NCBI GenBank assembly: GCA_004026145.2
Contig: CP034980.1
Span: 10,705,649 to 10,769,648, forward strand
DNA: 64,000 nucleotides
Direction of reading: 5' to 3'
Origin: Takifugu bimaculatus
Taxonomy: Eukaryota; Chordata; Actinopteri; Tetraodontiformes; Tetraodontidae
The notes beneath the pieces were generated by a model. That model was not told the origin of the DNA. It saw only the letters and a list, made by a program, of their open reading frames with translations, and did not search any database. The stretch's first letter is position 1; each line of letters opens with the position of its first letter. Positions 53,430 to 64,000 of this stretch are shown here, in pieces. Position numbers and translations under genes: made by a program.

Positions 53430-54803
53430 CCACGTGTCTTTTAGATCCCATCCCAACACACCTGTTGAAGGAGGTTTACCATTGATAGGCAGTTCTATCC
53501 TGGTCCAGATCAATGGTTCTTTAGTGTCAGGTTATGTACCCCGGTCCTACAAGGTGGCAGTGATTAAGCCGTTGCTTAAGAAACCATCACTGGATCCTGA
53601 CGTATTAGCAAACTATAGGCCAATATCCAACCTTCCTTTTATCTTTAAAACTCTTGAGAAGGTGGTGGTGACTCAGTTACTGGAGCACCTGCAGAGAAAC
53701 AGCCTGTTTGAGATGTTTCAGTCAGGCTTTAGAGCTCACCACAGCACAGAAACAGCACTTCTACTAATGATCTAATGATCTTTTCATAGCTTCAAATCAT
53801 GGACTGGTCTCTATGCTGGTTCTGCTGGACCTCAGTGCTGCTTTTGATACAGTTGATCACAGCATCCTGTTGCAGAGACTGGAACATGTGATTGGGATTA
53901 AAGGGACAGCACTAGACTGGTTTAGATCATATTTATCTGATAGATACCAGTTTGCTCATGTTCATGGCATTAACTCTTCATACAGTATCAATCAATCAAT
54001 CAATCTTTATTTATATAGCGTCTTACAATCAGAATTGTTTCAAGGCGCTTTCCAGAATCCCAGGGCCTAACCCCAGACAAGCAACAGTGGCAAGGAAAAA
54101 CTCCCCTTTAACAGGAAGAAACCTTGAGCAGGACCAGGTTCATGTAAGGGGACCCTCCTGCTGATGGCCGGCTGGGTAGGGAGAGAGGAGAGGAGTGGAG
54201 TGGAGCAGAGCGGAGCATGGAAATACATACAAAAATACATATATTGAATTAAATTGAATTGAATAAGCTGCTGGTTGAGGTGGGTCAGCGGGGTCAGAGG
54301 TCAGTATACAGCTCTACCTGTAAATGGATACAGAAGGGGGGGGGGGGCAGAAAAACTACACAGGAAATAGCATTACTAGTCTACTTGATGAGGAGAGGAG
54401 AGGAGAGGAGAGGAGAGGAGAGGAGAGGAGAGGAGAGGAGAGGAGAGGAGAGGAAACCATGACCCAGTGGGGTGACAGAGGCCTGTCAGGTGATCATGTT
54501 TCTGGACCCCAGCAGCCTTGGCCTATAGCAGCAGCTAAGATGTTAACCTAATGATTAGATGACCCCCTAAGTATGATAGTTTGTCTGTCTATGATAATAA
54601 CTGGAACTACAGAATTAGTAACAATAAGCTTTTTCAAAAAGGTAGGTTTTAAGTCTAATCTTAAAAGTAGAGATGGAGTCAGCCTCCCGTACCTGGACAG
54701 GGAGCTGGTTCCATAGCAGGGGGGCCTGGTAGCTAAATGCTTGGCTCAGTACGGTTAGCCATGGGAGTTCCAAAGGTTCTGTACTTGGACCAATCATTTT
54801 CAC
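53430..54803 (+). mobile_element. L2-like LINE RT fragment, interrupted and ending at the gap
   Basis: 53430-53987 encodes LLKKPSLDPDVLANYRPIS, FRAHHSTETALL and LVLLDLSAAFDTVDHSILL in plus orientation, with a small deletion and frame break near 53770. After the insertion (53988-54746) it resumes at 54747 with the stretch preceding HGVPQGSVLGP and runs into the N run. Confidence 0.8.
53988..54746 (-). mobile_element. L2-like LINE 3' end inserted into another L2 copy
   Basis: Tail (TCAATCAATCAATC), hairpin, 3' UTR with (GGAGA)n at 54388-54454 and the last codons of ORF2, truncated at 54746. CAGTA flanks it at 53983-53987 and 54747-54751, a target-site duplication. The element is inserted antiparallel into a sibling. 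Confidence 0.8.
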
Positions 54804-54903
54804 NNNNNNNNNNNNNNNNNNNNNNNNNNNNNNNNNNNNNNNNNNNNNNNNNNNNNNNNNNNNNNNNNNNNNNNNNNNNNNNNNNNNNNNNNNNNNNNNN
54901 NNN
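54804..54903. other. Assembly gap (100 N)
   Basis: Exactly 100 N, the usual placeholder for a gap of unknown size. The sequence left of it is L2-like; the sequence right of it starts in the middle of Gmr1-like gag. Confidence 0.99.
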
Positions 54904-57695
54904 TAATCGTTGGTGTGGTGCATCTGGCGTTGAAACCTTTGAACAACTGAGTAACCTAATTATTCTTGAGCAACTAAAAAGCTGTGTGCCTGGCAGTATA
55001 GCTATCTTTATAAATGAAAGAAAGGTTAAAGTTCCTCAAGAAGCGGCTGTGCTAGCTGACGTATGAGTATGTTTTGACTCGTAAGAGCCATTTCCCCCCT
55101 GAGAGGCTGGAGTCAGTTTCACCCCCCTGGGTTGAACGTCTGTCTTGGAAAAGGTCTGAAGATGGTAGTACTTGTAATTATTGCAAGCGTAAGGGTCATT
55201 GGAAAAATGGAGTGTCAGGAGTGCCCTGACAAACCCAGGTCAAATGTTGGGCAGGTTAAGTCTAGTGCTTTGGTTGCACCACGGGGTATGTCTGGGGTTG
55301 CGCTGCAGTCCAAAACTGTGGATATGAAGGCAGATTATTCAGCATTCCTTTCTAAAGGCTTGGTGTCCATTCCAGGGACTGATAGAAAGATTTCTGTGAC
55401 CATTTTACAAGACACGGGTGCGTTAGACTCTTTTGTGCGAGAGGCAATCTTGCCTTTTAGCTCAGATACTGATACTGGTAAGTGTGTGGTTGTCCGTGGA
55501 ATGGGTTTGGTCCCTCTTTTTGTCCGATTACACAAAATGGAACTTACCTCTGCCTTGGTGTCAGGTGAGGTAGAAGTGGCTGTTCGCCCTGAACTTCCTG
55601 TTGATGGGGTAGACCTGATCCTTGGTAATAACTTGGCAGGTGATCGGGTGTGGCCAGATCAGGTGGGGTTCCAGGCCGACCATGCTCCTGTTCTGGTGCC
55701 CTCCATGTCCCAGGAGTGTGCCCCTGTGTCAGAAGTGTTTACCGCCTGTGCAGTAACCCATGCTATGGCCCAGGCTAACATTAGTGCTGCTTGTGAAAAG
55801 AAGGCCGAGAAAATGCCTCTTTTCATACCTGTCCCTCTGCAGTCGCTCCCACATGGTGAGTTGATAAGGAGCAGAAAGTAGATCCTTCATTGAGAGGGTT
55901 GTTTGAACAAGTTTCTCCCATGGAGGACTTTAATGATGCTTCTCAGGGTTACTTTATACTCCATGACCTTCTGGTGAGGAAATGGGTTCTTCATATGGAC
56001 AACCTCTTGGGCAAGCTGTCATCCAGATAGTGGTACCATTAAAATTCAGAGACCTGGTGTTAAAGACGTCACATGATATTGCAGGGCACATGGGGGTCAG
56101 AAAAACTTGCGCTCACATCCTGGGTTGTTTTTTTTTGGCCTCGTTTCAGACTTTGTCAAAACTTGTCATACTTGTCAGTTGACCAGTAAGCCTAACCAGT
56201 CCATTGCTCCAGCACCGCTGTATCCAATTCCAGCTATTGGTTCACCAATGGAATATAATCATTGATTGTGTGGGACCGTTGCCTCCTTCAAAGTCTGGTA
56301 GCCAATATAAATATCTGTACCCGTTGCGATCGATAACTGCTAAATCCGTAGTTAAGGCGCTGACTCAGTTTATTTCAGTGTTTGGCATTCCAAAAGTGGT
56401 GCAAAGTGATCAAGGCTCCAATTTCACTTCTAAGTTGTTTGCACAGGCATTACAACAATTTAACATCCATCACAATGTTTCATCTGCGTACCATCCAGAA
56501 AGCCAGGGTGCTTTAGAGCATTTTCATCAAACCTTGAAATCACTCCTGCGTTCTTTCTGCGCGGAGCTTGGTCGTTATTGGGAGGAGGGATTGCCCTGGT
56601 TGCTGCTTTCGGCCAGAGAGGTGATTCAGGAAGGTACGGGGTTTAGCCCTAATGATTTGCTTTTTGGACACACTGTGCGTGGACCTTTGGCTGTGTTGCA
56701 AACAGTGTCAACCCTCTACGCCACCACAAAACTTAATTGAGTATATTGATGGTTTTAGACACAGATTGTACGTAGCTAGGCACTTGGCAATTACAAACTT
56801 CTCAGAAGAAGATGAAGGCATGGTTTGACCGTTGTGCTGAGCAACGGCAGTTTACTCCTGGGGACCAAGTCCTGGTTTGTTGCCAGTAGTGGGTTCACCA
56901 TTTCAAGCTCGTTTTGCTGGCCCATTTACTGTATTGTGCAAGGTCTCTGAGCGGGACTATATGGTTGCTATGCCTAAACGGAGGAAAATTTGTCATGTCA
57001 ACCTCCATGAAGCCTTATTTTGCTCGAGCCCCACTGCCTGTTGGTGCACGTACATCTCTGTCAGGGGGAAACCCAGCTCTTTGTGTTAATGAGGCCGCTG
57101 ACCAGGTTGGTGCTGGGGGGGGGGGGTCAGCAGAGGGAGAAGGGGAGGTGTCACCTGATGATGGAAATTTTGCATGGACGTCTAAGAATTCGGAAGTGTT
57201 ACAAGCATTTGCCTAACTCTCTGGGGGCATCTGGATGAGGACAAACGATGTTAAATTAGTTGAAACTCATAAACCGTTTCCTGAGGTGTTTTCAGACGTT
57301 CCATCCCATACAGGTTTAATAGTGCACGACATTGATGTGGGCAGTTGCTGAGCCAATTAAGCAACGTCTTTATCGAGTTTCTCCTGAGAAACGGGTGCAA
57401 TTGGATGAGGAGGTACAGTATATAGCTAGACAATAAAATTGCAGAGCCTTCAATGTCTAGCTGGGCGTAACCTTGTCTCCTTATTCGAAAACCTGACTCT
57501 TCCTTTAGGCCGTTTGCACTAATTTTAGGAAGGTAAATGGTGTAACCAAACCAGATGTGTTTCCCTGCCCCAAATGGAGGATTGTATGACCCAAGTAGGT
57601 TCAGCCAAGTATGTCAGTAAGTTTGACCTTGCTGCAAGGGTTACTGGCAAGTCCCCTTGTCCCCCCCCCCCCGGGGCTCGGGAGATTAGTGCCTA
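54904..57695 (+). pseudogene. Second copy of the Gmr1-like gag-PR-IN-RT region
   Basis: Starts in the capsid part of gag (55066 stop), then knuckle and protease (55132-55881), integrase (56204-56740) and RT start (to 57695), each as in the first copy. Extra small deletions at 56016 and about 56876, and several after 57160, break frames further. No 5' LTR is present because the gap precedes it. Confidence 0.9.
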
Positions 57696-58065
57696 ATAGC
57701 CTCTGTTACAATCAAAATTGTTGCTAGGGCTTCCAGAATCCCAGGGCCTGACCCCCCAACATGAGACAGTGGCAGGAAAAACTCCCCTTTAACAGGAAGA
57801 ACCCTTGAGCAGGATTCATATAGGGGGACCCTCCTGCTGATGGCCGGCCTGGGTAGAGAGAGAGGAGAAGGGGGGAGGACAGGTAGAGGAGAGAATAGGC
57901 AACAGCTGTAAGTATAAGAGTTGAGGAGAGGAGAAAATAGGCGGATATCAGGGAAATACAATAATTACTACAAAGTGCTGGTGTAAGAGAAGAGCAGGTC
58001 AGCATACAGCTATAAAGGCGGTGATACCTGTAGATGGATACAGAAAGAGAGAGAGGAGAGAAGAG
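57696..58065 (-). mobile_element. L2-like 3' tail, second copy
   Basis: Counterpart of 32911-33275, with indels; the hairpin region is shortened near 57727. Confidence 0.85.
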
Positions 58066-58111
58066 GATTGCTGCCAACACCACCATATTTGACAGGGGGA
58101 ATGGTGCATTC

Positions 58112-58486
58112 TGTCACGAACCAGATGAGAACCCAAATGCGACACAGGGAGTTGGCTGAACACCGCTTTATTGTCAGACACAGACAGGATTCACCGGGGA
58201 GCGAGCAGAATAGAATAGTCGGGTGACAGGCAAGGTCGAGATCGGGCAGAAAGGCAGACAGGGTAACAGGGAGCAGGCAAAACAGAATGGTCAGGAACAG
58301 GCAAGGTCAGAACCGGGCAGGCAGGCAAACAGGAATACGCTGGAAAAGTCATCGGAACATGAATAACGATCTGGCAGGAGCAGGTGCGCCGCCGGGGATT
58401 AAGAAGGGGCTCATTAGTGTCAGATGCACAACAGGTGTGCGGGGCGAAGTGACTCACGGGCATGATGCCCGCAAGCTGTTGTAACA
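58112..58486 (-). mobile_element. Solo LTR, second copy (CATTC duplication)
   Basis: Counterpart of 33325-33697, with CATTC at 58107-58111 and 58487-58491. Confidence 0.85.
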
Positions 58487-58491
58487 CATTC

Positions 58492-60077
58492 AGAGTGATG
58501 TTTAATGTTCATTATTTTACTGATGATGTTTTGGTTTTCTGTGCATGGGCATCTCCCTGCATGTTGCCATCCCAGGCAGAAAGATCCCTCATCTGTGGCT
58601 CTCCTTCAGGCAACAACATTGGTGATTTTGGGCTTTAAATAGAATAAATTTGAACTTAAACTAATGTGAAATTAAGAATTTCTGTTAAATATAAGAATCT
58701 ACTTTGTGAGAAAAAAACATAAATATTTCATATGCATATATGAACTCAAGAGGCATTGCATTCATGTAACAATTAAGAGAGATCTGACTAATGAATGAAA
58801 GCAATAAATAAAACAGCCCAATTGCTGATGAAGGTCATGGAAGTGTTGCTGCTCTGAGGGCCGAGCTGCCTATTTTCATTTAACCCACATTAAAAGCTTT
58901 GCTCGTCCTCACTTACACTCTTCCACTTAATAAACCAGACATGGACACAGACAGGCACACATGGAGGCGCACAGGTAGCACTTGACATCCACTCTGCCCA
59001 CACCACCATCTGACAGACATTAAGATTTAGCCTGAAGTGAATAAATACATTTGGCCATTTGGACTTGGTCTCTTAATTAAATGACTACCCAGGCTGCTAA
59101 TTTGTGGTGACATAATTAATTACAGCCAATTAGATAAACAGATGGGAGGCGTGTGTGGAGAGAAAATGAGTGGAGGATCATTAACTTGTATGTGGGTGGA
59201 TGGATCAGGCTCCACCATGAGCCAGACATTAAGGTATCAGGAAGCTCAGTGTAAATTGAGCAAGTGGGGGCTGCAATGTTGAGCAGATTGCAAAGATTGG
59301 TTACCAATGCTCCCTTCAGACTAATAATGAGCTACATTCTCTCCACAATTAGCATCTGTTTGCACACTCCTGCTCCCTCTCATCAACAACCCCCAAAAAA
59401 GAAGGTGGGAGGCTTAAAACCCTGATGCTTCTCCATCCATCTGAGGAGAAATGTAGTCTGCAACCATCATATGACCACTGTTTCATTCTAAAACGTGAAC
59501 AACAACATTAATCAATCACTGATTTAAAGCAGGAGGGACTAGTTGCACTGTGCGAAACACCCCAGTGTCCCAAGAGAAGTAACAACTGGCCACTCCGCTG
59601 TTGTGTGCGTGGTGAAACTGGGATGGGTCTCCAACATTTGTACTGGTGCTCAACGGTGCTGAACAAGAAATGGCTGAAGAAGAAACAATAAAAGTTTGCT
59701 GGAGTTGAGCCATTGTGTGGTTTAACAGTCATTTGCCTGCAACTCGACTCTGCTCATTGTTTTGGAATTATCATAAGTGTGTAATGACAATAGTAATACA
59801 CATGCCTGTCATTAGCTGTGATTTAATGTGCTAGCTGTTTGCTACAGATGACAGATTTACCATTGAGCTTTTAACAGAGTCGGGCTTAAGTACACAGATA
59901 GGCATTATGGAACAGATAACCAGACTGCTGGGCTGAGGCCTGGCAAGGTGCTGGACGGTGGGCTGGAAAATTGCTTGTGCTCAGGTTGACGGTCATGAGT
60001 TAGACAAACTACTAAAACATTGCACCCCTACATCTCTAATTTGGACTGGTGGCTCTCATTCACATCTAGATGAAGTC
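58492..60077. other. Second copy of unassigned 33703-35283
   Basis: No gene. Shows many single-base indels against the first copy. Confidence 0.6.
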
Positions 60078-60082
60078 TACTC

Positions 60083-60438
60083 TGTTACGATGCCGTGGTC
60101 TGTACCGGACCCGAACGCAGGCAAGACGCAGGTGATGAAAGGTCCCAAAGTAAGTTTTTATTTAACAAACACAAAAAGGACAGTCCTCCTGGGCTGCCGG
60201 GAAGCAACAGTTCCAAACTTCGGGTGCGTACAAAGAGCTTCAGCGCAAAAATCTTTCGAAAACCAACAAAGTCACCACAGACACCAAAAGCACACAAAAA
60301 TCCTCTGACACTGGTAGGCCGGAGTTCTAGTCCTTAAATAGGCTGCTGATGGCCTGCAGCTTGCGCCAACCGGTGGCCGGAGCATGGCTCCACCACGCCA
60401 CCTGCAGGACAAGACAACGGGAAGCCTGGAACCCAACA
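60083..60438 (-). mobile_element. Solo LTR, second copy (TACTC duplication)
   Basis: Counterpart of 35289-35636, with TACTC at 60078-60082 and 60439-60443. Confidence 0.85.
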
Positions 60439-60816
60439 TACTCGTGACTCCAGAGGTTACCAGCCTGATGCATAATCAATAGGACAAGCACTACCCAACT
60501 TGAAGCCTTAACTTGAAGCAAGCTTGCTGAGGAATTACTGCATCATCTTGTAGGCGTGCACTTTCCACATCACCAGCTTGCATTTCACTAATATCCAGAT
60601 GTTTGACTGGATAATATTTTTTTAACTGAAACCTGTCTGGTTTTCCAACACTTTCTTGAAGAAATCTTCAGATCTTCAATGATATTGATTGTGTTTGCCA
60701 TTAACAAGGCTGGTGTTTATATTAGAAGTAATGGAGGAAAAGTGATCAAATGGCTGAACCAGTGTTCACAAACACACACAGATTAATCCCAGCTTCGCCC
60801 TGCCTCTTTCTCTATG

Positions 60817-60818
<2 letters not shown>

Positions 60819-60878
<60 letters not shown>
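60819..60878. repeat. (TG)n, second copy
   Basis: Counterpart of 36013-36075, with a TT interruption near the end. Confidence 0.9.
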
Positions 60879-60879
<1 letters not shown>

Positions 60880-61708
60880 GTGCACGGACGGACATCACTT
60901 TAACTGTCAGGCAGAAAGAGAAACAGAGCAAAAGGGAGGGAGGGACCTTTCCTCTGAACCAAAGTGGGTCACAGAGGACCGGAGGTAAAACTGTGCCACC
61001 AACTTTCTGCTTGTTCCTGTTTTAAGCCCTGTTCTGCTTTGTGACTTTGATTTAAAAGCGAGTGTTTGAGTGACATAGCTGGGAGAGAAATGAAAGTGCA
61101 GCAGAAAATGTTGGAGAAATTATCTAACTCATGAAGATGCATAAACATTGTAATTGCTACAATGTTTTTTTTTAGGTGTGAAGATTTCTTTTCATACATT
61201 TCATAAAACTGTAAACAATGCCCACTGGGGTTTTCCACAATTCCCCATAAACAACTAAATATGTTTAAAAAAATAAGACAATAATGAAACAATGAAGAGA
61301 AAATGGTCTCTATGTTCAAAATGTGGTTGTTGATTATATTTCTTGTGATTTCATGAAGCTAAAAGTTTGGTGGGCATCAGAACATACAAATCATAGCCAT
61401 GTTTTTCTCAATGCTTCTTTCCTCTCATACTACATTTCAGTTGCACTACAAGGGTCAGCCTTGTGCTCTTCCTGATGGATGGAGAATGTTGGTGAATCTT
61501 CAGCTGAGCAGCAACGTGGTATGACATTCCTGTGAAATCTCAGGATGGTTGTTAACTCTGGTCACCCAGAATATGGTTAGAGTAATAACAAAACACTAGC
61601 AGACGTACACCTAAACACCATATGAAGCTGTTTTATTCCGTGACATTTATGAATCTATCGTATTTATAATATAGATCGACTACATTTTAGGATGACGTGT
61701 AAATGAAC

Positions 61709-62103
61709 TGTCACGATCTTGGTTTCTGGTCTGTGTGATTTGGGTGTTGTGTTCTGTGTGTTCCACTAGGGGGTGTGTGTGACCCATTTCTCCAGCTGGC
61801 TGCTTCCACAGGCTGCTGCTCATTCAGGGAATTAGCAGACCTCTTTATCATCCAACAGTCCAGCATCACACTGTTTTGCCAGACTCCCAGTTCTTGCAAT
61901 TCTATCGTGACTAACCTTGCTGTCTTCTCTTTTCCTGAGGTCACAACATCTTCCCTCTCTGATGATCAATGCACAGATTGTTTGCTACACACATGAGTGG
62001 CGTGCACACTTACCTTCACTGTTGTAAATATCTTGTGATAAATAGGTTCTCTATCAGATTTCGCACCTGTCTGCATTCTTGAATTTTGGCAACAGTTGTA
62101 ACA
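61709..62103 (+). mobile_element. Solo LTR, second copy (TGAAC duplication)
   Basis: Counterpart of 36900-37294, with TGAAC at 61704-61708 and 62104-62108. Confidence 0.85.
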
Positions 62104-62631
62104 TGAACAAAGGTGTATTTTCAGGACGGACAACCACCACTGCCGTAGGCCACAATGTATCATGGAACTCTCAGTTTTCCAGAACCTTTACCAAAAACAG
62201 AATTCCAGAAATGGAGCATATTGAGCCTCCATCCCCAGCCGGGTGCAGGTGTTTGAAATGGGGAGCCGTCCATCCCCGTGTGATTCACTTGTCTGGTACA
62301 ATGTTTGAGCAATGTCTTTACTTTTTATGTTGCTATTAGTTTAGCTAGTATGTAGCAGTGGAAGTAGTTAGTAGCACATTGGACTCCTTAGTAAATTTTG
62401 TTTTAATTAAAAAACTGTTGTGATGTATTTTGTGTAATGCTTTGACTTCAATATGTTACAGTTAACACAATGCATGCAATAGAATTAAGAGGGAAAATGG
62501 CAACTGTTCATATCTGTTCAATTATTTGTGCATACCAAGATAATTCCACATGTATGTGTAAAAGAAAAACCAATCACTGTGTTTCATGGAACAAAACACA
62601 CCCTCGCCTCTGTAAGTACACTGCATAAAAA

Positions 62632-63682
62632 TGTCAGATAGATACGATCTAAACCAGTCTAGTGCTGTCCACCACACCGGTCTGAAAGTACAAGGGCACT
62701 GCCCCCGATGTCCACGCAATGTTTCAGAGGCGTGTCAACCAGGACAGCCCTACAACATCCAGAGCCTTAAGATTCCCCGGGCGGATCTCATCCACTCCCG
62801 GAGCTCCGCCGCCAAGCAGCTGCTTCACTACCTAAAAACTTCCGCTCCGGAAATTGCATGGTGGACCTCCTGGTCATCCGACTCTGTTCCACTTTGAGGA
62901 TACGTGTTGGTAGGATTGAGGAGCTCCTGGAAGTATTCCTTCCACTGCCAGATAATTGCCCCAGGAGACGTCAGCAGCTCCCCATGCACACCTAACACGG
63001 TGTGGGCGAGTTGCCGCCTGCCACCCCTAAGGCGCCGGACAGTTTGCCAGAATCATAGCCTCACCGAACTCCTCCCATGCCCGAGTTTTTGCCTCCGTGA
63101 CTGTCGCGGCCGCAACCCACTTAGCCAACCTGTACCGGTCAGTTGCTTCCGGAGACCCACAGACCAGCCATGACCTGTAGGCCTCTTTCTTCAGCCTGAT
63201 GGCTCCCCTCACCTCTGGTGTCCACCATCAGGTACGGGGATTACCGCCACAACCAGCACCAGCGGCCTTGCAGCCACAGCTTGCGACAGCCGCCTCGACA
63301 ATGGCGGAGCGGAACATGGCCCATTCAGACTCTACCACCCCTCCCCTACCACCCTCGGAACGCGATCAAACCTCTGTCGGAGGTGGGAGTTGAAGACCAG
63401 CCTGACGGGTTCCTCCACCAAGCGTTACCAACAGACCCTCACTAAGCGTTTGGGCCTGCCAGGTCCACGCGGTGGCTCCCCCCCCCCATCTGATCCAACT
63501 CACCACCAGGTAGTGATCAGTTGACAGCTCTGCTCCTCTCTTCACCCGAGTGTCCAAAACATTTACAACATCTACATGGATATTAAAGTCTCTAATGATC
63601 ATGACTTTGTCCGTTCTAAGGGCCAAGTCAGATAAGAAATCAGAGAACTCAGATAGGAACTCTGAATGTGGCCCAGCAGATG
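62632..63682 (-). pseudogene. L2/Rex3 mosaic, second copy
   Basis: Counterpart of 37829-38880; nearly identical, with one base lost near 62836. Confidence 0.85.
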
Positions 63683-63908
63683 ATCTCTACCTATTCTGAT
63701 TTGTACCTGTCCTCTTCCTTCTCCTCTCTCTCTCTACATGAGCCTGGTCCTGCCCAAGGTTTCTTCCTGTTTCTTCCTGTCTTCCTTTAGTTTTCCTTGC
63801 CACTGTTGCTTGTTTGGGGTCAGGCCCTGGGATTCTGTAAAGCGCCTAGAAACAATTGTGATTGTAACAGACGCTATATAAATAATGATTGATTGACTGA
63901 TTGATTGT
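63683..63908 (+). mobile_element. L2-like 3' tail, second copy
   Basis: Counterpart of 38881-39105. The (TG)n tract follows at 63940-63968, shorter than in the first copy, and the window ends 32 bases later. Confidence 0.85.
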
Positions 63909-63936
63909 GTGTATATATAAATATATATCTATATAC

Positions 63937-63971
<35 letters not shown>

Positions 63972-64000
63972 TGTGTGTGCCTGCTGATCCTAGCCGCTAT

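Larger units (their letters stand above)
54904..64000. repeat. Second copy of 30132-39204 (probable false duplication)
   Basis: Collinear with 30132-39204 to the end of the window. It is nearly base-identical from 54904 to about 57160 and again from about 62130. Between these there are dozens of one- or two-base indels, many in homopolymers (C12 at 57661-57672 against C4 at 32885-32888). All insertions, frameshifts and target duplications are shared. Offsets grow from 24772 to about 24796-24804. Confidence 0.95.

Noticed and set aside
54615..55066. ORFs running through the N run
   Set aside because: They join unrelated sequences across an assembly gap and have no biological meaning.

Overview
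The window looks like repeat-rich nuclear DNA of a teleost fish. The evidence is a vertebrate ciliary gene (ttc30/IFT70) beside non-LTR elements of the L2, Rex3 (RTE) and R4/Dong kinds, a Penelope-like GIY-YIG remnant, Ty3/gypsy elements of Gmr1 and sushi type, ERV pieces, cut-and-paste remnants (piggyBac, pogo/Tigger, probably hAT) and long (TG)n tracts. I see no bacterial-style operon, CRISPR array, rRNA or tRNA gene.

Layout. 1-2.8 kb: an L2-like LINE split by a solo LTR, then an ERV pol/env remnant. 4.3-8.7 kb: LTRs, a Rex3-like LINE carrying two later insertions, and a piggyBac-like MITE. 9.26-14.2 kb: the only near full-length LINE (minus strand), with a zinc-motif plus SGNH-esterase ORF1 and an endonuclease-RT ORF2 in the same frame, separated by one TGA. 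14.4-27.4 kb: decayed LINE, gypsy and DNA-transposon pieces. 27.5-33.3 kb: L2 copies in both orientations; one is split by a Gmr1-like element with domain order gag-protease-integrase-RT. 33.3-41.1 kb: solo LTRs and a LINE mosaic. 42-48.6 kb: a terminal-inverted-repeat element with a long palindrome, an ERV RNase H scrap, L2 copies and a Penelope-like remnant. 50.07-52.1 kb: intronless ttc30/IFT70, the only host gene I can support; its reading frame breaks near the C-terminus.

A run of exactly 100 N (54804-54903) marks an assembly gap. Everything to its right (54904-64000) repeats 30132-39204, with the same broken genes and the same target-site duplications. It is almost identical near both ends but full of single-base indels in the middle. 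A false duplication by the assembly is more likely than a real 24.8-kb tandem duplication.

The genes do not form a pathway: the window is one ciliary gene in a bed of nested transposons. The observations most worth following are the ORF1-TGA-ORF2 arrangement of the LINE, the C-terminal frameshift in ttc30, the Gmr1-like insertion that ends inside RT at its target junction, and the two palindrome-bearing MITEs. No previously undescribed biological system could be demonstrated from the sequence alone.
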